NCBI GenBank assembly: GCA_965229115.1
Contig: CBDDIR010000003.1
Span: 1-64,000 of the forward strand
Length of the DNA stretch: 64,000 nt
Reading direction: 5' to 3'
From: UBA7672 sp965229115
GTDB lineage: Bacteria > Pseudomonadota > Alphaproteobacteria > Caulobacterales > Hyphomonadaceae
The notes under the pieces were generated by a model, which was not told the DNA's origin, did no database searches, and worked only from the letters and a program-made list of their open reading frames with translations. Of the stretch, positions 34,555 through 43,462 are shown piece by piece (the first letter of the stretch is position 1; each line of letters starts with the position of its first letter). A program made the translations under genes and the position numbers.

Positions 34555-35466
34555 ATGCGTCGTGGAATCGTGCTGGCCGGGGGATCGGGAACCCGCCTGT
34601 GGCCCATGACGCGTTCTGTCTGCAAGCAGCTGCTGCCGATCTACGACAAGCCGATGATCTACTATCCTCTCAGCGTGCTGATGTTGGCGGATGTGCGCGA
34701 AATCCTGATCATCACCACGCCGGATGACCAAACGCTGTTCCAGAAATTGCTGGGCGACGGTTCGCGCTGGGGCATGAAGTTTACCTACATGATTCAGCCG
34801 ACTCCGGCTGGTCTGGCCCAAGCGTACATTCTTGGTGAGGATTTCGCGCAGGGCGAGCCTTCGGCGATGATCTTGGGTGACAATATCTTCTATGGCCATG
34901 GCCTTGCTGAATTGCTGACTGCAGCTGATGCAAGGACAGATGGCGCGACCGTTTTCGGCTACAGGGTACAGGATCCGGAGCGCTATGGCGTAGTCGAGTT
35001 CGATGCGCACGGTCGGGCCGTCAGCATTGAGGAAAAGCCGAAGACGCCAAAGTCCAGCTATGCTGTTACGGGCCTCTACTTCTACGACGGCGAGGCCAGC
35101 ACCATGGCCAGACAGATCAAGCCATCGGCACGTGGGGAACTTGAAATCACGACGCTCAATCAGATGTATCTTGAGCGTGCGAATCTGAACGTGCAGGTCA
35201 TGGGTCGTGGCTTCGCGTGGCTCGACACGGGTACGTATGACAGCCTGATCGAAGCAAGCGAGTTTGTTCGCACGATCGAACACCGCACTGGCATGAAGAT
35301 TTCCTGCCCTGAAGAAATCGCGTTCGCAAAAGGCTATATCGGCGCCGATGACCTGATCGATCTTGCGCGCGAGTTGCCAAACAACCCGTACTGCCAGTAC
35401 CTGAAATCGCTTGGTGAAGCTGCGCTGGCGGGAGCACCCACGCCGACCAAGGCGGGGCGACCTTGA
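34555..35466 (+). CDS. rfbA: Glucose-1-phosphate thymidylyltransferase RfbA/RmlA
   Basis: A 303-residue nucleotidyltransferase: GIVLAGGSGTRLWPMTRSVC at the start, KQLLPIYDKPMIYYPLSVLM, MIQPTPAGLAQAYILGEDF, ILGDNIFYGHGL and VVEFDAHGRAVSIEEKPKTP are all classical RmlA segments. It makes dTDP-glucose, the first step toward dTDP-rhamnose. GGGGGAGAGTAGGCT before ATG 34555 provides a ribosome-binding site. It follows the methyltransferase gene by about 50 bases. Confidence 0.97.
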   Translation: MRRGIVLAGGSGTRLWPMTRSVCKQLLPIYDKPMIYYPLSVLMLADVREILIITTPDDQTLFQKLLGDGSRWGMKFTYMIQPTPAGLAQAYILGEDFAQGEPSAMILGDNIFYGHGLAELLTAADARTDGATVFGYRVQDPERYGVVEFDAHGRAVSIEEKPKTPKSSYAVTGLYFYDGEASTMARQIKPSARGELEITTLNQMYLERANLNVQVMGRGFAWLDTGTYDSLIEASEFVRTIEHRTGMKISCPEEIAFAKGYIGADDLIDLARELPNNPYCQYLKSLGEAALAGAPTPTKAGRP

Positions 35467-35587
35467 CCTGCGTCTCATGAATCATCAGTGAGCTGGCGTG
35501 CGCGCCTTATCAGGCCATGAGCTTGAGGAAACCGCCGCATCTCTCGTAGGCTGGCCAGCAGTGTGATATCGAGGAGGTGCAGACGAC

Positions 35588-36901
35588 ATGAACCTTGACG
35601 CTGAGGCCGATCGCGCTGTCGCACTTCTGCATGCCGGAGACACGGCGGGCTCCATTGCCTTGATGGAGCGCATCGTGGCGCAGGCGCCGGAGGTGGACCG
35701 ATACATCTACCGGTTGGCGCTGGGCCATTCGCGCGCCGGCCAGCGGCAAGAGGCGCTCCAAGGTTTCGCCAAGGCCATTCGTCTACATCCCGGTTTCAGT
35801 CTTTTCCATCACAGCTATATCGAAGAGTTGGCGGCGGCTGGCGACCCTGTGGCCGCAGTCGCGGCTTATGAGCCGCTCGGTGGGGTCGAAGGTATGGAGC
35901 GGCACAATCTTGTGCTGCTGGTCGCGCTGCTGCTGATGCGTTCGGATGCACGCGGAGATCTGCCGGCGCCTCTGTTGGCGGCTTTTGGACGTCGCTGCAT
36001 CGGCATCACCCTCAGCGAAGACAATCTTGGTCGAGGCGTTGTCCGCCTGACAATCACTTCGAAAGGGTTCATGATCGAGATCCCGCCCGAGGTGCGCCGT
36101 CGGCTGATGCTCGACCGCCTTATGGCCTTTGCGGGTTATTTCGACCGGCTATGGGATGAACTTGATCGGGCCGGCGACACAGCGCAGGCGGACGCGCTCT
36201 TGTGTGTCGACGACAACACGCCGCCGGGCGACGAGCGGATGATGTGCTTCTCCAGCGACAAGCCCGACCATGTGCTCGTGCCGGATTGCAGCTTTCTCGA
36301 AAGCAACGGTTATCAGCATCTGATCGCGATGGGACGCAGTTCCTGGACCCACTGGGCGGCGCGACGCCCCGGCGTCCATTGGCGCGGAGCTCTGACCGGC
36401 ATGGCAGACGGGCTTGAGCAGGTGCTGCAACTGCCGCGTGTGAGGCTGGCATCGATGAAGTCTGCCGGGATAGACGCCAGGATCACTAGCCATACACAAT
36501 ACGCTTTCCTGGATCCGCCGCTGATCGAAGCGCTGCATGCGCGTGGCGCCTACGCGGACCGCGAACCCGAATCGGAGAACTTTCGTTACAAAATGCTCAT
36601 CGACGTAGATGGCAACTCTAACTCATGGCCCGGCCTGTTCTTGCGCCTCTTGACAGCGGCATGCGTCATCAAGGTCGTAACGCCGTTCCGCCAATGGTAC
36701 TATGATCGTCTCATCGACCGCGAAAACCACGTGGCGGTTCATGATATTGAGGAAATTCAACAAGCTAGCGCCTGGCTGCAAGCTGATGACAGCCGAGCCG
36801 CGCAGATTGGCCGCGCTGGTCGCGCCCTTGCGCTTTCGCTGACAGTTGACAGCGAGTTCAGGTGGTTCCACGCGGGCTGGCTCGCTGCCAAGCGTTGCTG
36901 A
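35588..36901 (+). CDS. GT90 (CAP10/LpsA-like) glycosyltransferase with TPR-like N-terminus
   Basis: A 437-residue protein. Residues 5-100 look like TPR helices (ALGHSRAGQRQEALQGFAKAI). The GT90 region carries VHWRGALTGMADGLEQV at 263-279, RYKMLIDVDGNSNSWPGLFL at 333-352, and FRQWYYDRLIDRENHVAVH at about 368-386. This family includes fungal CAP10 xylosyltransferases and bacterial LOS enzymes such as LpsA. GAGGAGG stands upstream of ATG 35588. It is placed directly before the export genes and is very similar to the opposite-strand gene at 38637, as if both flanked the transporter. Confidence 0.85.
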   Translation: MNLDAEADRAVALLHAGDTAGSIALMERIVAQAPEVDRYIYRLALGHSRAGQRQEALQGFAKAIRLHPGFSLFHHSYIEELAAAGDPVAAVAAYEPLGGVEGMERHNLVLLVALLLMRSDARGDLPAPLLAAFGRRCIGITLSEDNLGRGVVRLTITSKGFMIEIPPEVRRRLMLDRLMAFAGYFDRLWDELDRAGDTAQADALLCVDDNTPPGDERMMCFSSDKPDHVLVPDCSFLESNGYQHLIAMGRSSWTHWAARRPGVHWRGALTGMADGLEQVLQLPRVRLASMKSAGIDARITSHTQYAFLDPPLIEALHARGAYADREPESENFRYKMLIDVDGNSNSWPGLFLRLLTAACVIKVVTPFRQWYYDRLIDRENHVAVHDIEEIQQASAWLQADDSRAAQIGRAGRALALSLTVDSEFRWFHAGWLAAKRC

Positions 36902-36915
36902 CGGAGGGGGAAGCC

Positions 36916-37026
36916 ATGGTATGCAAAAGTTTCAGGCTGTGGATCGTCGATGGTATCGGCGCGCGTGCCCAACGCCCCGGGCAAGAGCGAGTCGCCTTTG
37001 GCGTCCCAGCGGGTGAGGAGCAATAG
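36916..37026 (+). CDS. Possible 36-residue leader ORF before wzm
   Basis: ATG 36916 follows the strong purine tract GGAGGGGGAAG by only a few bases and encodes MVCKSFRLWIVDGIGARAQ... to TAG 37024-37026. The next gene starts one base later at TTG 37028, and its ribosome-binding site (37012-37020) lies within this frame. That arrangement is consistent with translational coupling. No homologue is recognised. Confidence 0.35.
   Translation: MVCKSFRLWIVDGIGARAQRPGQERVAFGVPAGEEQ
37012..37020 (+). promoter_or_regulatory. Ribosome-binding site GGTGAGGAG deciding a TTG start
   Basis: GGTGAGGAG is seven bases before TTG 37028, which opens the wzm frame at LSTSSAVRHGW. The only upstream ATG in frame (36950) has no ribosome-binding site and lies in the small leader frame. 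Confidence 0.6.
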
Positions 37027-37027
37027 T

Positions 37028-37825
37028 TTGAGTACGTCATCCGCAGTCCGGCACGGCTGGAATGATCTGAACAGCGGCCGTCACCATATGGGACTGGCAT
37101 TGTGGATGGCCATGGAGGACATGCGCTCGCGTTATACCCGCACTGCGCTGGGACCATGGTGGAACGTTATCGGCAACGCCGTACTGGTCGGGTCTCTCGG
37201 CCTGACATTTGGCGTGATCATGAACCAGCCGCTTGAGGAGTTCCTGCCTTATGTCGCAGCCGGTATGGCGATCTGGAACTGCCTGCAGAGCATCATCGCA
37301 GACTCTCCAACCGTGTTCACGCGCAATTCGGGCATCATCAGCGTCTACTCGCTGCCGCTGACCTTGCACGTCTATCGCGGCGTCTTCGACAAGCTGATCA
37401 TGATGGGTTACGCGCTCAGCATCTTCGCTGTAATGTCGGTATTCTTCATGCGGGCGCCAACGCTCTACCTGCTGGAGCTTCCGCTCGCGATGGCGGTGTA
37501 TTTCGTGTTCGGCGTCGGCTGTGGGCTGCTGCTGGGCGTCTGGGGGTCGCGCTATCGCGACCTTCATCCGGCCGTTCAGTCACTGATGACCCTAGCCTTC
37601 CTGCTGACGCCGGTGTTCTGGCAAAAGGCTGCTCTGGCCAACCATCCCTGGATCGCCCAGTTCAACCCGCTCTATCACCTGCTGGAGATCGGACGGGCTC
37701 CGCTTCTGGGGCACGCAGCCCCCCTTTCAAGCTGGATCGTTTCAATCGCCGTCGCCCTTGTTGTGCTGGTGTGGGGCGTGATTGCTTTCGTCACGGGCCG
37801 CCGAACTGTGCTGTACTGGATCTGA
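37028..37825 (+). CDS. wzm: ABC-2 type polysaccharide export permease (Wzm)
   Basis: A 265-residue permease with about six membrane helices. The amphipathic start LWMAMEDMRSRYTRTALGPWW is the typical coupling segment of the Wzm/KpsM/TagG family, and LTLAFLLTPVFWQKAAL with FNPLYHLLEIGRAPLLG near the C-terminus is equally characteristic. It forms the channel through which the polyprenyl-linked polysaccharide crosses the inner membrane. The wzt gene follows three bases later. TTG 37028 is chosen on its ribosome-binding site. Confidence 0.92.
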   Translation: MSTSSAVRHGWNDLNSGRHHMGLALWMAMEDMRSRYTRTALGPWWNVIGNAVLVGSLGLTFGVIMNQPLEEFLPYVAAGMAIWNCLQSIIADSPTVFTRNSGIISVYSLPLTLHVYRGVFDKLIMMGYALSIFAVMSVFFMRAPTLYLLELPLAMAVYFVFGVGCGLLLGVWGSRYRDLHPAVQSLMTLAFLLTPVFWQKAALANHPWIAQFNPLYHLLEIGRAPLLGHAAPLSSWIVSIAVALVVLVWGVIAFVTGRRTVLYWI

Positions 37826-37828
37826 TCG

Positions 37829-38632
37829 ATGACTGCAGACCCCTACATCCGTGCCGACCGCGCTTACGTCCGCTACCCTGTGCCTCTGACCGGCGCACAG
37901 CAGTCCGCGTTCGCATCTGTCGCCAACAAGGTTTCGGGCGGGCGCATCGGTGAGCGGGCAGGCGGTCTCACCCATGTTGAAGCGCTGCGCAGCATTACCC
38001 TGGACCTGAAGCCGGGTGATCGTCTCGGTCTGATCGGCCGCAACGGAGCCGGCAAGTCGACGATGCTGCGCCTACTCAGCGGCCTGCTTCCGCCGTCGGA
38101 AGGCACGCTCGACATACGTGGCTCGTCGATGAACATGTTGTTCCTCGGAGCAGGCATGGACTCGGACAAGTCAGGCTACGAAAACATCTATCGCATGTGC
38201 CGCTTCCTGCGCATTCCGAAGCAGCACTGGAAGGACATCGAGGAAGACGTCGCTGCCTTCACCGAGCTTGGCTCGTTTCTCGCGATGCCTATGCGCACGT
38301 ACTCCGCCGGCATGGGTATGCGCCTCTCGTTCGCAATGGCGACAGCCTATCCCCGCGATATCCTGATCATCGACGAGATCATCGGCGCTGGTGACGCCCG
38401 CTTCTTCGAGAAGGCGAAGGCGCGCATGGAGGCCTTCACCCGCAACGCCAGCATTCTCGTGGTCGCATCGCACGGAGAGGGCGTAATCAAGGACTTCTGT
38501 AACCGAGCCGTTTATCTTGATCGGGGCCGCATAGTGGTCGATGGACATCCCGACATGGTCTGGGACATGTATATGCAGTCTCTCGGCATCCATCTCGTGG
38601 AGCCGATGGCGGTGCAGCAGGCTGCATCCTGA
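37829..38632 (+). CDS. wzt: ABC transporter ATPase for polysaccharide export (Wzt)
   Basis: A 267-residue ATPase: Walker A LIGRNGAGKSTMLRLLSG, signature TYSAGMGMRLSFAMAT, Walker B DILIIDEIIGAGDARF, and H-loop VVASHGEGV. The YENIYRMCRF segment is diagnostic for Wzt/KpsT/TagH. It has no C-terminal glycan-recognition extension, so it resembles the short Wzt form that does not read terminal modifications. It acts with Wzm. The gene ends four bases before the convergent GT90 gene. Confidence 0.94.
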   Translation: MTADPYIRADRAYVRYPVPLTGAQQSAFASVANKVSGGRIGERAGGLTHVEALRSITLDLKPGDRLGLIGRNGAGKSTMLRLLSGLLPPSEGTLDIRGSSMNMLFLGAGMDSDKSGYENIYRMCRFLRIPKQHWKDIEEDVAAFTELGSFLAMPMRTYSAGMGMRLSFAMATAYPRDILIIDEIIGAGDARFFEKAKARMEAFTRNASILVVASHGEGVIKDFCNRAVYLDRGRIVVDGHPDMVWDMYMQSLGIHLVEPMAVQQAAS

Positions 38633-38636
38633 ACCG

Positions 38637-40019
38637 TCAGGCGACCGCTTTCAGCACAGCCGACTTCAGGTGGCGGTATTCGCTTCGCGGCGTCATTGAA
38701 TTGGCGAGACGGGCGCCCGCCTGACCGATGGCTTCGGCCCGTCTCGGGTCCGCTGCGTAACGTGCGGCGAGTTCGGGCAGATCATCCAGCGTGTCCATGG
38801 GCAAATGATTCTCGCCCGGGATCAGGCGATCATAGTACCATTGCCGATACTCGCTGGAGAGCTTGAACACGGCGCCTCCTGAAGCGAGTTTCATGAAGAG
38901 GCCGGGCCAGGAATTGGTGTTTCCGTCGATGTCGACCAGGTATTTGTAGCGGACGTTCTCGATCGCGTCCTCGCGCGGACCCAGCACGCCAAGACCGTCC
39001 AGCATGAATTGGAGATTGGGAAGCCACGGACCGAACTGGCTGAGGTCCGTAATCTTGGCGTTGATACGCGGAACATGAAGAGCCATCAGCGAAAGGGTCA
39101 CTCGGGGCAGGCGCATCATGTCGGCATACTGGTCCGCGACGCCTGTAAGGCTGCCGCGCCAGTACAGGTCATCGGCCCGATCATGCCAGGCGATCGCATG
39201 GTCACGAACCTGCCGCCGGTAGCTGAGATAGCCGTCCGATTCCAGGAAGTGAGGGTCGGGGATCAGGATGTCGTCAGAAGTCTTGCCCGAGAAGCAGAGC
39301 TGCCTGTCTGGACCGTCGGGCCCGTCGCCGACTGAAAGCCGCACCAGCCCGGTCGGCCCGTCCTCGCGACACAGCCGATCCAGCAGGGGTGCGTAGGTCA
39401 GAAGCCGGTCGACAAGGAACGGCCAGTAAAGGAAATCCCGTGTGAAGCCGATCGCGTATTTGCCAGCCTCGAAGCGCAGCACCACCGAATAGACGCCGCT
39501 GGCATCGTCTGCGGCATACAGGCCTGAGCACGTCTCACCGAACGCATTGGAATAGTGTTGGGAAGCAAGGTCCATCCGCTTGTGGCGCAGCAGCTCTGCT
39601 GCAGCGACCTTGTGCGAAGCAAAGGTAGCGCCGCCTGGTGCACTCGGCAGAGTTTGAAGGCGCTTCACGGCCGCCTCGGGACCGAGCAGGTGAAACGCGA
39701 CGCGCGCGAGTTTCTCGCGGTAGATCGAGGACTCAGGTTTTCCGACAACTGCCTTTTCCAGCAGCCCCAGCGCCTGATCGAGACCACCCTGGGAGGCCTC
39801 GAACGCGCCTAGCCGGAATTGCAGCAGGTGATCATTTGGCGAGACGCGATGAATGGCTCGATGCAGGTCGAGGGCGGCCCCCGGATCCCGGCTCTCCAGC
39901 AGCACTGCAGCTTTGCTGACGTCTCGCCACGACCATTTGAGCCGGCGCAGGCGCTGTCCCGCGACCTCCATGGCGACAGAAGGATTGGTAGCTGCAGTTA
40001 CGAGGCGCTTGATGACCAA
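38637..40019 (-). CDS. GT90 (CAP10/LpsA-like) glycosyltransferase with TPR-like N-terminus
   Basis: A 460-residue paralogue of the gene at 35588. TPR-like helices occupy about 40-125 (QFRLGAFEASQGGLDQALGL). The GT90 signatures are LYWRGSLTGVADQYADMMR at 285-303, KYLVDIDGNTNSWPGLFMKL at 359-378 and YRQWYYDRLIPGENHLPMD at about 391-409. The start is TTG 40019 with CCGGAG seven bases upstream. It is convergent with wzt, nearly abutting. Two similar enzymes bracketing the exporter suggest they add successive or related sugars to the same chain (inference). Confidence 0.85.
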   Translation of the reverse strand: MVIKRLVTAATNPSVAMEVAGQRLRRLKWSWRDVSKAAVLLESRDPGAALDLHRAIHRVSPNDHLLQFRLGAFEASQGGLDQALGLLEKAVVGKPESSIYREKLARVAFHLLGPEAAVKRLQTLPSAPGGATFASHKVAAAELLRHKRMDLASQHYSNAFGETCSGLYAADDASGVYSVVLRFEAGKYAIGFTRDFLYWPFLVDRLLTYAPLLDRLCREDGPTGLVRLSVGDGPDGPDRQLCFSGKTSDDILIPDPHFLESDGYLSYRRQVRDHAIAWHDRADDLYWRGSLTGVADQYADMMRLPRVTLSLMALHVPRINAKITDLSQFGPWLPNLQFMLDGLGVLGPREDAIENVRYKYLVDIDGNTNSWPGLFMKLASGGAVFKLSSEYRQWYYDRLIPGENHLPMDTLDDLPELAARYAADPRRAEAIGQAGARLANSMTPRSEYRHLKSAVLKAVA

Positions 40020-40300
40020 CAGCAGGCTCCGGAACCCTGAAATTTAAGGGCTTATAATCTATGTTCAGCGAGATTGCCCACCCGGTTTGTTGTCGGCAAT
40101 CTTTGCTGGCAGCGGCTCCGTGTGCCGCGGACGTCAGATTTTCCTCAACGCGACAAAGCACCACGACCCAACCGACTGATGTTCGCCGCGATGGGGGCGC
40201 AGCAGGGGCGCATTGTGGATCGCACCTATACTGCCACGGGCGCCATCGCGTCAGGGCCAGCAGGCAGGTGTTCGATCCCGCCTCAACTCCGGACCAGGCT

Positions 40301-43192
40301 TCAGGTCTGGGTGCGGACATCCTTCACGATATCGCCCCATCGCTCAAAGAATGAGACCTCCGAATACGCCTCACTGCGGTCGATGATCTGCGACCGTAGC
40401 GTCCTGTCGTCCGCAACATTAGCCGCGTTGACGATAGCATCTTCCAGCTCCGCGCTGTCGCGGAAGAGGAAGCCGGCTCCGAGATGATCGACGATCTCCA
40501 CCGGTCCGCCGGAGCGGTGAGCCACCGGAACACATCCGGCCGAGGCGGCCTCGACCACTGTGATGCCGAAATGCTCGCAACGCCAGGGTTCCATGGCTTC
40601 GTCGACGCCGAACCCGGTGGCCGAGATGTAGACCTTGGCGCGGCACAGCAGGTCATCGATTTGTGCGCGCGAGGGAGCCAGGCGAATTTCTGCACCCACG
40701 ATCTCTTCGACCATGTCCTGCAGTTTGACGTAATACGCGATTGCTTCGGGATCGTTCGGCACGACGCCGCAGACAACCAGACGCCAGCCGTTAAGGCGGC
40801 CACTGCGTACGAGACGGGAGAACGCTTCGATCACAGCATCCTGCCGTTTTGCATGGCCGCGGGGTGAGAAGCGCCCAATGCACGCGATCAGGTTTTCCTT
40901 CTCAGGCGCGTGTCCGTTTACGCGTCTTCCGATGAGCCGCACGGGCGGAGGGATGATCTCCATCCGAGGCGGCTGCGCCAGGCCTTGCGTCAGGTATTCC
41001 CGCAGATACGCGTCGCGTGTGAACCTGGAGTTCACAACAACCGCCTTGTACGCGCGCAGATTGTCGGCGTGGGATTTTCGCATCGCGGGTGACAGGTCGA
41101 TGGGGAAGGGGAATTGGCAATGATATATGCGGTTGTCGCCATAGCCGGACCTAGTCGGCAGCAGCTCGTTGCCCATCAACACGAAGTGCTCGACATCCCG
41201 GTTCTGCAATCGGCGCTCAACTTCCGGGAATGAATGGTAGGGGGCATAGCCCAGTTCCCGCACGAGCGTGTTGAGGCGCAGCCCGCTGTATTCGTCGGGC
41301 GTCGTCACTGCCGTCGGAGCCAGCTCGCTCAGTGCCTGTGCTACGCCCAGGATGTAGCGCTCGCCGCCACCCTGCACGAGCGGGAAGGGCGTATAAACGG
41401 CGTTGATCGTTTCGGACGATTTGCCGACGCGGATCGAATCCCGGAGCGCGCCTGGATCCAGCGGTTCCACTGAGGGGAGGCTTGAGGCTCTGCGGTTCTG
41501 CAGCCAAGAGCCCCAGCGCGACAGGAAAATTTGCCGATGCCGGTCGACGATATTAGTCGCGATGCCCTTGTTGCGAGGATCGGACGTCGTTGCATTCTCG
41601 ACGTGGAACGCCATGGCCTTGCGCGCAACCACAGTGCTCTTGCCTAAAGAGAGCATGCGCAGGCAAAGGTCCGAGTCCTCGTAATAGGCCGGGTCGTAGC
41701 GCAGATCGAAGCCACCCAGCGCGTAGAAATCGTCCGAGCGGATCATCAGGCAAGCGGCCGAGACGTAGTCTACCGGGTCGGAGTCGCGAAGCGTGTTGAT
41801 GTCGAAATGCTCATTAAGCTTGCCTCGCTGGAAGGCGGTCCCGTCCGGGTTGATGAAAGCGCCAGCCTCTTGGAGCGTGGTGTCCGGATAACGGAACACC
41901 GGGCCGACAATGCCGACCGAAGGATCGGTCAGCGGCGCGGCCAGTTCGTCCAGCGAACCGTCGGTCAGGAAGGCGTCGTTGTTGAGGAACAGCATCAATG
42001 GCGCGCGAGCTGCTTCCGCTGCGATGTTGTTGCCTTCTCCGAAGAAGCGGTTGGCGCGCAGGCGGATCAGTCGGACGGGCAGCTTCATCTCTGCCAGAGC
42101 GATAGCTGCCTCGGCATTGCTGCCATTGTCGAGAACAATGATCTCGTAGCTCAACTGCGTTTCGCTGCGCAGGATCGACAGGACGGACGCGAGCGTGATG
42201 GCGGGTTTGCTGTAATTGAGGATGATGATCGAAACGTCGGGGCGCGCTGCGCTTTCGAGCGACAGATTGCAGGTCGGCGCCAGCTCGCTTAGGCGCGGCG
42301 CATCGAGCTTCACGGGCAGGGAGGCGCTGTTGCGGCCATCAAGAGTGATTACTCCCTGCGTCACACCGTTCGCAAAGACCTCAGCTTCCACAACGTCGAA
42401 GGCGGGCTCGAAAATGCCGGCGCGTACTTCGATCTCGCATGTCTCGGGTGCGTCATCGGGCAGCCACACAATCACAGCCGAACGGCCGCCCGTTGTCCAT
42501 GTGCCCCACGCTTCAATGTGGCTGAAGCCGTACAGTGCGTGCACAAGTGAATTTCCACCCAACCGGAAATCCACGTTGGCCAGGGGCCGCCCCTTGGACG
42601 CTGGATCGCGAAAAACCACTTCGGCGAAGCCGGCCGCAAGAGCACGTGAATCGGTGCTGCCGTAGTCGGTCGGACGAGCTGTTTGCTTCCAGCGGAATTC
42701 CAGCATCAGGAAACGGTCGGTGATCTGGTATGTTTTTGCAGCGGTCCCGGCCAATCCCGACGCTCCCGGGATGTCCGGATTGGTACGCAGGCGCATCGCC
42801 TTTGCAAAACCGGGGCTGGCGCGGTCCAGCCATGCGCCTAAGCTGCGGGCAGTTCCATGCAGCTTGGGATGCCGACGAACAAAACGCGCGGCGGAGGACA
42901 TGCGTACACGGACGAAGGTCTTCATCGGACGGCCCTGGCTTTCGCCACCGGGAATGGACGGGCGCGAGCGCACCTGCGCAGGCGTCTTTTCCCCGAGAAT
43001 GCCACGGAGGATACGGGATCCAAAGCGATGGAGCCCGCTGTTGACGTGCATCAGTTTCCGCAGGGGGGTCGCAGCACGCCAGATGGACGAGTTGAGGACA
43101 GCAGCATGCTGGCGCTCCAGCTGGCGCAATTGATCCTCAAGAACGGCTATGCGGCCAAGCAGCTCCTGACTGCTCGGCTCTTGGTCTGTCAT
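40301..43192 (-). CDS. GT2-GT4 bifunctional glycosyltransferase with beta-sandwich domain
   Basis: A 963-residue protein. Residues 10-40 are a short coiled coil leading into SSIWRAATPLRKL, a motif seen at the start of many polymer-building glycosyltransferases. A beta-sandwich-like segment lies at about 220-290 (LYGFSHIEAWGTWTTGGRSA). A GT2 WbbL-type domain follows at about 317-580: DVSIIILNYSKPAITLASV, MLFLNNDAFLTDGS, YYEDSDLCLRM. The C-terminal GT4 domain at about 620-960 has VVVNSRFTRDAYLREY, LIACIGRFSPRGHAKRQDA and CEHFGITVVEAASAGCVPV. ATG 43192 has GGGGAAG just upstream; a longer frame to 43255 lacks one. It probably adds two sugars. Confidence 0.9.
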   Translation of the reverse strand: MTDQEPSSQELLGRIAVLEDQLRQLERQHAAVLNSSIWRAATPLRKLMHVNSGLHRFGSRILRGILGEKTPAQVRSRPSIPGGESQGRPMKTFVRVRMSSAARFVRRHPKLHGTARSLGAWLDRASPGFAKAMRLRTNPDIPGASGLAGTAAKTYQITDRFLMLEFRWKQTARPTDYGSTDSRALAAGFAEVVFRDPASKGRPLANVDFRLGGNSLVHALYGFSHIEAWGTWTTGGRSAVIVWLPDDAPETCEIEVRAGIFEPAFDVVEAEVFANGVTQGVITLDGRNSASLPVKLDAPRLSELAPTCNLSLESAARPDVSIIILNYSKPAITLASVLSILRSETQLSYEIIVLDNGSNAEAAIALAEMKLPVRLIRLRANRFFGEGNNIAAEAARAPLMLFLNNDAFLTDGSLDELAAPLTDPSVGIVGPVFRYPDTTLQEAGAFINPDGTAFQRGKLNEHFDINTLRDSDPVDYVSAACLMIRSDDFYALGGFDLRYDPAYYEDSDLCLRMLSLGKSTVVARKAMAFHVENATTSDPRNKGIATNIVDRHRQIFLSRWGSWLQNRRASSLPSVEPLDPGALRDSIRVGKSSETINAVYTPFPLVQGGGERYILGVAQALSELAPTAVTTPDEYSGLRLNTLVRELGYAPYHSFPEVERRLQNRDVEHFVLMGNELLPTRSGYGDNRIYHCQFPFPIDLSPAMRKSHADNLRAYKAVVVNSRFTRDAYLREYLTQGLAQPPRMEIIPPPVRLIGRRVNGHAPEKENLIACIGRFSPRGHAKRQDAVIEAFSRLVRSGRLNGWRLVVCGVVPNDPEAIAYYVKLQDMVEEIVGAEIRLAPSRAQIDDLLCRAKVYISATGFGVDEAMEPWRCEHFGITVVEAASAGCVPVAHRSGGPVEIVDHLGAGFLFRDSAELEDAIVNAANVADDRTLRSQIIDRSEAYSEVSFFERWGDIVKDVRTQT

Positions 43193-43462
43193 CAGACTTC
43201 CCCGTTCGATCTCTAGGCGACCATCCCGTCGACCTCGCCCCAGGGCATCAAACATTGATGCGCTGGCTTAACGCATTGCATGTTGAGGTCAAGGCAAGTT
43301 GCTGATCCAGGGCGGTTTCGCGCAGTAGCGTAAAATACCTCGCCATTGTAATGATTTGGGGCATCACCGCCCTTGGGCGATAGCTGCTTTCAGACGTACC
43401 GGGGATGGGTCTGAGAAGCGCACGACTACCCATGGAGCCCACAAATTCTGGCTGCAGAGCGA

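Noticed and set aside
34021..35478. 485-codon minus-strand frame over rfbA
   Set aside because: It is antisense to RfbA and a methyltransferase with unmistakable motifs, and its own sequence is Arg/His-rich and unlike any family.
40020..40300. TATAAT-like box near 40046 as a plus-strand promoter
   Set aside because: No matching -35 region and no plus-strand gene follows it; both neighbouring genes are on the minus strand.
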